Part shown: positions 1 to 5,092 of the stretch, one piece after another
Position numbering within the stretch: the first letter of the stretch is position 1
Layout: every line of letters begins with the position of its first letter
Assembly (NCBI GenBank): GCA_030619215.1
Contig: JAUXBV010000228.1
Location: 1 to 6,082, forward strand
From: Fibrobacterota bacterium
GTDB lineage: Bacteria; Fibrobacterota; Chitinivibrionia; Chitinivibrionales; JANQEN01
Reading direction: 5' to 3'
Length of the DNA: 6,082 nt
Made by a program: the position numbers and the translations under genes
Notes under the pieces: generated by a model
Seen by the model: the letters and a program-made list of their open reading frames with translations, nothing else
Database searches by the model: none
Told to the model about the DNA's origin: nothing

Positions 1-846
1 ATTGCGAGGAAGAACCGCCAGAGGGTATCGGTATATAAGATAAATGTAGAAAAAAATCCCGACATTGCGAGTGCACTGCAGGTCACCGGCCTGCCCTTTG
101 TCCTCTTTGTTAAGAATAAGCAGGCGGTATATGCCCTTACCGGCGTCCTGCCGAAAGAAACGTATGTAAGAGCGATAAATACCTTTTCAGATGTAGTTTC
201 CAGCAAACCCGCATATACCCCTGACGGAAAAATTAAAGAGGGCGTCAGGGTAATAACGCTTACTACCGCAACTTCGCCGGGAAACATCTATGTTTACAGG
301 GGTGAAAAAGTCAGGCTGGTTATTGAAAAGGTTACTTTTCCCTACTCCGTTCACATTCCGGAATATGAGATATCACAAAAAGCTGATATTGGTAAAGACC
401 TGGCTGTAACGTTTAAAGCAAAAAATATCGGGGTATTCCCTATTTTCTGCAACGGGAAATGCCCGAGCGGTGACGGTATGCGATATGGGCAGATAATAGT
501 AATGCAATACAAATCCGAAGGTAAGGCTCAGTATAAAGAAATAAACTCGGATGAAGCCGCAAAGCTTATTAAGAATTCAAAACCATTAATACTTGACGTA
601 AGAACACCTAATGAATATCACAGGGGATACATCAGAAATTCAAAGCTTATCCCTGTACAACAGCTTGAAGGCCGGATATCTGAGATTAAGGAATATAAGG
701 ACAAGCCTGTTTTTATTTATTGCAGGTCAGGCAACCGAAGCACTGTTGCTTCGGAAATCCTTATAAAGCATGGCTTTAAAGAGCTTTATAATCTTAAAGG
801 CGGTATTAAAGATTGGAAAAGGTCAGGTAAAAGTGTTGTTAAATAA
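1..846 (+). CDS. Thioredoxin-like / cupredoxin-like / rhodanese fusion protein (5' partial)
   Basis: Frame 1 is open from the first base to the TAA at 844-846, giving 281 residues with the N-terminus outside the window. Residues 9-62 look like the second half of a thioredoxin fold, including the cis-proline segment GLPFVLF (P32). The CxxC active site would lie upstream and cannot be seen. Residues about 80-169 resemble a CuA/COX2-type cupredoxin: HIPEY at 118-122 and C150-x3-C154, followed by GMRYGQIIV. The usual ligands are altered (Tyr115 and Asp158 where His is expected). Residues about 175-279 are a rhodanese with the DVR motif and active loop CRSGNRS, so Cys241 can carry persulfide sulfur. 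The cupredoxin part suggests an extracytoplasmic location, which is inferred because the signal peptide is not in view. An ATG at 478 lies inside the cupredoxin domain and is not the start. A role in sulfur, thiol or copper handling is plausible but unproven. Confidence 0.88.
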   Translation: MARKNRQRVSVYKINVEKNPDIASALQVTGLPFVLFVKNKQAVYALTGVLPKETYVRAINTFSDVVSSKPAYTPDGKIKEGVRVITLTTATSPGNIYVYRGEKVRLVIEKVTFPYSVHIPEYEISQKADIGKDLAVTFKAKNIGVFPIFCNGKCPSGDGMRYGQIIVMQYKSEGKAQYKEINSDEAAKLIKNSKPLILDVRTPNEYHRGYIRNSKLIPVQQLEGRISEIKEYKDKPVFIYCRSGNRSTVASEILIKHGFKELYNLKGGIKDWKRSGKSVVK

Positions 847-914
847 TACATTCTTTTAATCTATTAAAACCGAGTTTCAATAGTAAATAATATTTAATAA
901 CGAAAGCTTAAACT

Positions 915-1682
915 ATGTTCCCTTTACGCGACGATAATCCGACGTTTCACACCTCAATTGTTACTTACGGTATTATTATTGTAAACGTATTATCATGGGC
1001 ACTTTTGCAGGGTTGGGGATTCAATCCGGGACTTGCAAAGTCTATCTGCCAGTTCGGGTTAATCCCGGGCGAGCTGTTTGGCTTTGTTGAATCCGGAACT
1101 GAAATTCCAATAGCAAGGGGTTTAGCCTGCGTTTTTGACGGTAATCCAAACTGGACAACCGTAGTAACCTCAATGTTCATGCACGGCGGCTGGTTCCATT
1201 TAATCGGAAACATGTGGTTTCTTGCCATATTCGGGGACAATGTAGAGGATGTCATGGGCTCCTTCAGGTTTCTCATTTTCTACCTTCTCTGCGGGCTGTC
1301 CGCAGCAATGGTTCAAATGATCATCAATCCTGCAAGTGCAATTCCTATGGTTGGAGCGTCCGGAGCTATTGGCGGTGTCATGGGTGCCTATGCTATATTA
1401 TTTCCAAAAGCCCCGGTTCATATGCTTGTCTTCTTCGGCTTTTTCTTCTTTCGAATTGTGGTCCCGGCCTATTTCATGCTAGGATACTGGTTTGTATTGC
1501 AGTTGATCGGAGTTGCCTTCGGCAGCGGTATTGGCGGCGTTGCATTCTGGGCGCATATCGGAGGGTTTTTAGCGGGCATTTTCTTTCTGAAAGTATTCTG
1601 CAACCGGCAGAGAATTAGAGAATGCAGAAACAAAAGGGGAAAAATAAATAAATTTGTAAGCCGGTATATGACAGGTAAATAA
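915..1682 (+). CDS. Rhomboid family intramembrane serine protease
   Basis: A complete 255-residue rhomboid, which cleaves transmembrane substrates inside the inner membrane. It begins with MFPLRDDNPT, the usual opening of this bacterial subfamily, which supports the ATG at 915. No good Shine-Dalgarno sequence precedes that ATG. TM1 is about residues 16-33. It is followed by a long first loop (about 35-82) with Cys46 and Cys72. HGGWFHLIGN carries His90, His95 and Asn99, the equivalents of the GlpG oxyanion region. GASGA places the nucleophile at Ser149, and FWAHIGG supplies the catalytic His214, so both members of the Ser-His dyad are present. About six membrane segments end near residue 230, and a basic cytosolic tail (about 229-255) follows. 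It lies 68 bases after the rhodanese fusion gene on the same strand. Cotranscription is possible, since no clear terminator separates them. The substrate is unknown. Confidence 0.95.
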   Translation: MFPLRDDNPTFHTSIVTYGIIIVNVLSWALLQGWGFNPGLAKSICQFGLIPGELFGFVESGTEIPIARGLACVFDGNPNWTTVVTSMFMHGGWFHLIGNMWFLAIFGDNVEDVMGSFRFLIFYLLCGLSAAMVQMIINPASAIPMVGASGAIGGVMGAYAILFPKAPVHMLVFFGFFFFRIVVPAYFMLGYWFVLQLIGVAFGSGIGGVAFWAHIGGFLAGIFFLKVFCNRQRIRECRNKRGKINKFVSRYMTGK

Positions 1683-1782
1683 ACACAAAGGTAATATATA
1701 AAATGAATAAGTAAACTATGAGTCCACTCTAAAAAAATGAAGTGATGCTTTAATTTTATGTTAGCTTATAGAATTAATAAAA

Positions 1783-1884
1783 ACCTTATTTTTGTCCCTA
1801 AACCCTTAGTCGAATAAGGTAATAAGGTAAGAAAGAGGTGGGATTGTCCTTTGTCTACTAAGGTCTATGATTATAAAATAAGGT
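1783..1884. repeat. AATAAGGT repeat cluster with 10-bp inverted arms
   Basis: AATAAGGT occurs three times in direct orientation, at 1813-1820, 1821-1828 (tandem) and 1877-1884. Its complement occurs at 1783-1790. The outer arms extend to a perfect 10-bp inverted repeat: ACCTTATTTT at 1783-1792 and AAAATAAGGT at 1875-1884. The cluster might be a binding site for a regulator or a remnant of a mobile element. The sequence alone does not decide, and AT-rich DNA makes short repeats fairly easy to find. Confidence 0.5.
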
Positions 1885-1931
1885 ATAAGAACGCAGTGCC
1901 GGTAATTTTAACGGATTGTACTAAAAGATGT

Positions 1932-2001
1932 TTTTAACCATTTGCTGGAGTTGACAGTTCGCGTAGCAAGGAGAATACTGCAACTCAGCATACTGTTATC
2001 G
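1932..2001. repeat. Bulged inverted repeat, attC-like in layout, overlapping a promoter
   Basis: The left arm TGCTGGAGTTGACAGT (1943-1958) and the right arm ACTGCAACTCAGCA (1977-1990) pair over all 14 bases of the right arm, with two single unpaired bases in the left arm (one G at 1947/1948 and A1954). The 18-base loop is 1959-1976. Outside the stem are a symmetric 4x4 unpaired segment (1939-1942 and 1991-1994) and then a further 4-bp pairing, TAAC (1935-1938) with GTTA (1995-1998). The pairing is seen directly. Its meaning is open: operator, RNA or DNA hairpin, or an integron-like recombination site. The outer GTTATCG does not fit the GTTRRRY consensus. Confidence 0.65.
1951..1979 (+). promoter_or_regulatory. 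Predicted sigma-70-type promoter of the small membrane protein gene
   Basis: A perfect -35 box TTGACA (1951-1956) is followed after exactly 17 bases by AATACT (1974-1979), which matches four of six bases of TATAAT. Transcription would start near 1986, about 26 bases before the ATG at 2012. Both boxes lie within the bulged inverted repeat, so anything that binds or extrudes that repeat would compete with RNA polymerase. This assumes the host uses the standard sigma-70 consensus. Confidence 0.5.
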
Positions 2002-2006
2002 AGAGG
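2001..2006 (+). promoter_or_regulatory. Ribosome binding site for the small membrane protein
   Basis: GAGAGG lies five bases before the ATG at 2012 and fixes that start codon. It is a clearer Shine-Dalgarno sequence than anything in front of the rhomboid gene. Confidence 0.65.
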
Positions 2007-2011
2007 ACCTT

Positions 2012-2515
2012 ATGGCGAAACCAACATTATTTGTGACAATCCTGCTTCTTCTGTCCATCTTGACAAGCAACGCCCAAAGTCAGGATAGTGTACCTCATGT
2101 CAGGGAGAATATCGAGCCCCATCGCACTTTGATTGACTTTTCAATGAAAAACGTAGTTGATTCTAATAAAATACAGGTGGAACCTATAGGAGAAGCCCCC
2201 ATAAGACCGATTGCCCAGACAATTATTGGCGCTGGTCTGCTAGCGTTTGGCCTATGCTTTGATGTTATTGCTCCCATCGCTTTGACTGATTATTATCAGA
2301 ATCCAGATGGATTCTTGAGTGACCTTAATCTATATGTTGGCGTGATTTCAGGAATCGCTGGGATAGCAATGACCACATCAGGTTCTGTACTGCTTTTTCA
2401 TTCGAGACGTAAATGGATTGAATACAAAAAGTGGAAACAAGGACCAAAACTTTCTTTGTCAATTCGCATTCCCCTTAAGAGAATAGATATGCGTAGAGGT
2501 AAGAATCCTCAATGA
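2012..2515 (+). CDS. Small envelope protein with signal peptide and two membrane segments, function unknown
   Basis: This is a 167-residue protein that I cannot assign to a named family. Residues 1-22 form a signal peptide, with probable cleavage after the SNA or NAQ region. A polar stretch (about 23-64) follows. Two hydrophobic, glycine-rich segments at about 66-91 and 106-130 are separated by a short loop, DYYQNPDGFLSDLN. A basic-aromatic segment SRRKWIEYKKWKQG (131-144) follows, then a short strand-like tail, LSLSIRIPLKR. The arrangement of Gly-rich membrane hairpin, then a K/Y/W-rich stretch, then 'LSLSI.P' resembles poorly characterised small envelope proteins of Bacteroidetes/Fibrobacterota-type genomes. 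That resemblance is from memory of the style, not a search. The start is supported by GAGAGG and an upstream promoter. The gene stands alone, convergent with the peptidase gene. No catalytic motif is visible. Confidence 0.78.
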   Translation: MAKPTLFVTILLLLSILTSNAQSQDSVPHVRENIEPHRTLIDFSMKNVVDSNKIQVEPIGEAPIRPIAQTIIGAGLLAFGLCFDVIAPIALTDYYQNPDGFLSDLNLYVGVISGIAGIAMTTSGSVLLFHSRRKWIEYKKWKQGPKLSLSIRIPLKRIDMRRGKNPQ

Positions 2516-2585
2516 GTGGGGTCGCGTTATTATAGGATAGAAGTATATGGCACATGTGAAAATTAAATGGGACTTAAATTTCATA

Positions 2586-2606
2586 ACAATAAAATAATTT
2601 AATTGT
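2586..2606. repeat. Short AT-rich palindrome
   Basis: A 21-base palindrome, beginning ACAATA and ending AATTGT, with one mismatched pair. It lies 71 bases after the stop of the small membrane protein gene. It is too AT-rich to act as a strong terminator and could be incidental. Confidence 0.3.
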
Positions 2607-2661
2607 AATATTAGTCTACTTATAACAAATATTTATAGGAAACTCTCAAAATTTGTTGCAT

Positions 2662-2764
2662 TTGTCATTCCGGCTTGTCCGGAATCTAACAAATTCCCTA
2701 AATTGATTTAAAATTGCAGATTCCGGACGCTCCCGACTTTACGTCGGGATTGCCGGAATGACAA
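2662..2764. repeat. REP/BIME-like nested palindrome (four ATTCCGG units)
   Basis: Outer arms TTGTCATTCCGGC (2662-2674) and GCCGGAATGACAA (2752-2764) are perfect complements over 13 bases. Inner arms TCCGGAATCT (2678-2687) and AGATTCCGGA (2718-2727) are perfect over 10. A separate hairpin TCCCGAC (2731-2737) / GTCGGGA (2743-2749) with a 5-base loop lies inside. The core ATTCCGG and its complement alternate four times, so cruciform or cloverleaf folds are possible. The element sits between two convergent gene ends. This is typical of REP/BIME-type elements spread by RAYT transposases, and it may also stop transcription from both sides. No transposase is present here. Confidence 0.8.
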
Positions 2765-2791
2765 TTCTTTGAATTATTAGCTGTTACCTTA

Positions 2792-4816
2792 TTACTGTAC
2801 TAAAGGAACTTTCACTGTTTTCTTACCACCTGAGACTTCAATATGTAATAGATAAGTTCCTGAAGAACAATCACTGCCGTTCCACTTAAACATCTGCCTG
2901 GCCGGGGATTTTGCCGTTCCCTGAGAAATAGTACGAATCCTCTTTCCCTTCAAGTCAAATATCGATATTGAATACTCCCCTTTCGGGATCATTGCCTGAA
3001 AGGTAATGCCATTAGCCCGTGTACTGGAAATGAGCCTGATGCTCTCATTCTGCCAGGACTCCATTGAAACAGGGATAACCGCAGTCGGCAAGTCTCTCGG
3101 CTCAGCCTCTATAGCATCGATAGATGGTGAAGAGCTGCTACCCGCATCAATTCTAACCCAGCGTGCAGAGTCTATGGCACCGTTAAGGTCGAATGATTCC
3201 GTACCCTGTCCGTCGCCAATGTCAATGCCATCACCATCAATAATTTTATCAATGTCGGAATGTACACTCACCGAATAGCTGTCATTATTTGTCAAATACA
3301 CGGTAATATCATCACCATCCGTATCCGTGATTAAATATTTTGCCCCGAAATCAACAATGATAAAACCATCCTCAATAGTCACACCGCTGTTATCATTTAA
3401 TCCGAGACACCTGCGGTTTTCTGTGAGCGACACTGAGTTACCCACCCCGATCACATCCACAGAAAGGGCGGCATATTTCAGTGTTGTATCAGCAGTGAGG
3501 GGAAATTCCACATCTGCAAAACCATTGACATTTGCCTGTACGGTTTTAGTCTCAGGCTTGAACCCATTTGCAAACACCTCTACTTCAAACGAGCCTGACG
3601 GTGAAGGCACATATTTATGGAATGCACCGGATCGCGGATCAGTAAAAATAAATGAACCTTTATTTACCACCTGAACCCTTGCATACAAAGGAGCGCCGGT
3701 TGCAGCGTCAGTAACCCGGCCACGCACTCCTTTATTCATATCCTCAATAATATCCAGATAACATTCCAGATTCCACTGTGTAAGGCTGTCAATTTTACTC
3801 TCTGAGGGATAATGAGGGCAGAGTTCCGGAAGCAATGCCAAAGTACCGCATTTACCATAGGAAGCAGCGTACGCTAAACCACCGCCCCTCTCCATCCGGT
3901 ATACCTCTTCCCATTTCTCAATTTGATCCAACGGATAAAGTTCTTCCAACCTGTCATAAGCTTCCCTGTCAAGGCTGCTGCCGCTCGGCTGGTAAAGTGC
4001 AACGGTACCGCAATGGTAGTCCATATTCTGGTACCACGGAGCCTCAATCATACAATAGAGATACGTTTTAACCTCCGGCCATTGATACGGCAGTGAACCG
4101 TCGCTACTGTTTCCATCCGTTTTGTATCCATACGCTCTATTTGGATCTTTTCCATTAGCCAATGTCCGCCTGCCGCTGGAGCTGGAGGTAAAACCATCAA
4201 TATTGATAATAGGATGAAATACAAACTCGCAGCGGTCTACCATTGCCTTGATTTTCTGATCGGAGCCATATTTTTCCAAAAGCTCCTTCATTATTCTCAT
4301 ACACGTTTCCGTGCCGATCTTCTCATTGCCGTGACAGCATCCGTTTAAGAAAAACCGCTGCCTGACTGCGGTATCCGGTAAAGTAAAAATCTTGAATTGC
4401 AGTATCGGCTTCCCATTTATACTGGATCCAATTGTATCAAACCCGGTCATTTCAGGGTATGTTTCCGTATAATCCGTAAGGATTTCTACAACATCTTCAA
4501 AAGTATACCAGGGTTTACGGGGTGAGGTACCAACAGGTTGGGCAGCCGGCGGCTCCACTACTATAACGTCAAATCCGGCATTCCTGACCTTCTCTAAGTT
4601 GCTCTTTGAAATGAATCCCTCGGCAATCCCCTCGCGGACAATATTTAACTCAATCTGAAGCCCTAAATCAAGAAGCTTATGAACATCATCCATACCAGAG
4701 ACCTGTACTTTGATATGGGCTTCTGAAAAATCTTGCTCAGAAGCAGATACATTCTGTGTAGTGAAAACTATCGTACAGGAAAGCAGAATTATTCTGATTA
4801 TATGAGATAATTTCAC
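2792..4816 (-). CDS. Secreted M14 zinc carboxypeptidase with C-terminal sorting-type tail
   Basis: A 674-residue exported metallocarboxypeptidase expected to trim C-terminal residues from extracellular peptides. A signal peptide (1-26, ending VSASE) precedes a propeptide-like region (about 30-92). The M14 domain spans about 102-360. It has HGNE (zinc ligands His162 and Glu165), NIDGF at 205-209, DPNR with substrate-binding Asn226 and Arg227, the third zinc ligand His268 in DYHCG, and catalytic Glu331 in LLPEL. Every key residue is present, so activity is expected. A carboxypeptidase-regulatory-like beta sandwich (about 363-442), an Asp-rich beta domain (about 445-575) and a FlgD/Por-secretion-like tail (about 600-674, IFDLKGKRIRTI...GTYLLHI) follow. 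The start is GTG at 4816-4814, preceded by AGGAGG. An intrinsic terminator separates it from the upstream gene, so it probably has its own promoter. The exact cleavage preference is not readable. Confidence 0.93.
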   Translation of the reverse strand: MKLSHIIRIILLSCTIVFTTQNVSASEQDFSEAHIKVQVSGMDDVHKLLDLGLQIELNIVREGIAEGFISKSNLEKVRNAGFDVIVVEPPAAQPVGTSPRKPWYTFEDVVEILTDYTETYPEMTGFDTIGSSINGKPILQFKIFTLPDTAVRQRFFLNGCCHGNEKIGTETCMRIMKELLEKYGSDQKIKAMVDRCEFVFHPIINIDGFTSSSSGRRTLANGKDPNRAYGYKTDGNSSDGSLPYQWPEVKTYLYCMIEAPWYQNMDYHCGTVALYQPSGSSLDREAYDRLEELYPLDQIEKWEEVYRMERGGGLAYAASYGKCGTLALLPELCPHYPSESKIDSLTQWNLECYLDIIEDMNKGVRGRVTDAATGAPLYARVQVVNKGSFIFTDPRSGAFHKYVPSPSGSFEVEVFANGFKPETKTVQANVNGFADVEFPLTADTTLKYAALSVDVIGVGNSVSLTENRRCLGLNDNSGVTIEDGFIIVDFGAKYLITDTDGDDITVYLTNNDSYSVSVHSDIDKIIDGDGIDIGDGQGTESFDLNGAIDSARWVRIDAGSSSSPSIDAIEAEPRDLPTAVIPVSMESWQNESIRLISSTRANGITFQAMIPKGEYSISIFDLKGKRIRTISQGTAKSPARQMFKWNGSDCSSGTYLLHIEVSGGKKTVKVPLVQ

Positions 4817-4820
4817 ACCC

Positions 4821-4826
4821 CCTCCT
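4821..4826 (-). promoter_or_regulatory. Ribosome binding site of the M14 peptidase
   Basis: On the minus strand AGGAGG, extended to AGGAGGGGG, ends four bases before the GTG at 4816. This perfect Shine-Dalgarno sequence decides in favour of the GTG start, which is directly followed by the KLSH...ILLSC signal peptide. Confidence 0.7.
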
Positions 4827-4926
4827 ATCTTTGAATATGAAATTTGAATTAAAACGGTGTGCTATAATAATAAACGAAGGTCAATTCCTCCTCTACATTA
4901 CATAATATATCCAGATTTCCATGAAT

Positions 4927-4948
4927 ATTCAGAAAAAACATTCTGAAT
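4927..4948. repeat. AT-rich 8-bp hairpin upstream of the peptidase
   Basis: ATTCAGAA (4927-4934) and TTCTGAAT (4941-4948) are perfect complements with a 6-base loop. It lies about 110-130 bases upstream of the peptidase start. No T-run follows the stem on either strand, so a terminator role is unlikely. A regulatory leader or operator role is possible. Confidence 0.4.
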
Positions 4949-4970
4949 TGACACTTCTTACAACGTTTAA

Positions 4971-4985
4971 ATGTATACTATACAT
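4971..4985. promoter_or_regulatory. Palindromic candidate operator ATGTATA-C-TATACAT
   Basis: A perfect 7+1+7 inverted repeat lies in the gap between the terminator of the MAM-protein gene and the peptidase start, about 155 bases upstream of the peptidase. The symmetry and position fit a dimeric regulator site. It also contains promoter-like TATACT/TATAGT strings on the two strands. No regulator gene lies in the window, so the assignment is inference. Confidence 0.4.
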
Positions 4986-5030
4986 CAATACAGATCTGAG
5001 CTGCATGGCTTATATTAGTTGGCATAATAT

Positions 5031-5066
5031 AAAAAAATGCCGCCCATAAAAACGGGACGGCATTTT
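5031..5066 (-). terminator. Intrinsic terminator of the MAM-domain gene, possibly bidirectional
   Basis: The stem AAAATGCCGCCC (5034-5045) pairs with GGG-A-CGGCATTTT (5054-5066) with a single bulged A5057 and an 8-base loop. Read on the minus strand it ends in a run of seven T (5037-5031), the classic Rho-independent form. It starts 26 bases after the TAG of the MAM-domain gene. On the plus strand the stem ends in TTTT, so it may weakly stop transcription from the left as well. Confidence 0.85.
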
Positions 5067-5092
5067 CAAGATATTAATAAATTTCTCAATTA

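Larger units (their letters stand above)
1683..2011. other. Intergenic region with AATAAGGT repeats and a promoter-overlapping inverted repeat
   Basis: No credible coding sequence is visible across these 329 bases. The first hundred bases are AT-rich, with no convincing intrinsic terminator for the rhomboid gene. The centre carries repeated AATAAGGT units, and the right end carries the bulged inverted repeat, promoter and ribosome binding site of the next gene. These are listed separately. Confidence 0.7.

Noticed and set aside
478..846. A stand-alone 122-residue rhodanese starting at the ATG at 478
   Set aside because: The same frame is open all the way to base 1 and encodes recognisable thioredoxin and cupredoxin segments. 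The ATG is Met160, next to the second Cys of the cupredoxin motif, and no ribosome binding site precedes it.
965..1618. Open frames on both strands overlapping the rhomboid gene (minus 965-1276, plus 1214-1618)
   Set aside because: They are shadows of a gene with full catalytic motifs, and their translations have no domain, signal peptide or ribosome binding site of interest.
1932..2001. Firm annotation as an integron attC site
   Set aside because: The layout fits but the outer box GTTATCG departs from the consensus in its last three positions. There is no integrase gene, and no second site was found after the adjacent gene, so it is kept as a repeat plus a finding.
3006..4071. Plus-strand open frames inside the carboxypeptidase gene
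   Set aside because: They lie opposite a well-supported coding sequence, and their translations are low-complexity and unlike any family.
4854..4892. A short leader peptide on the minus strand after a second AGGAGG (4892-4887), starting at TTG
   Set aside because: The TTG is only two bases after AGGAGG, and the frame would encode just eleven residues with no attenuator-like codon bias.
4927..4948. ATTCAGAA/TTCTGAAT hairpin as a transcription terminator
   Set aside because: The T-run on the minus strand lies in the loop rather than after the stem, and the stem is AT-rich and short.
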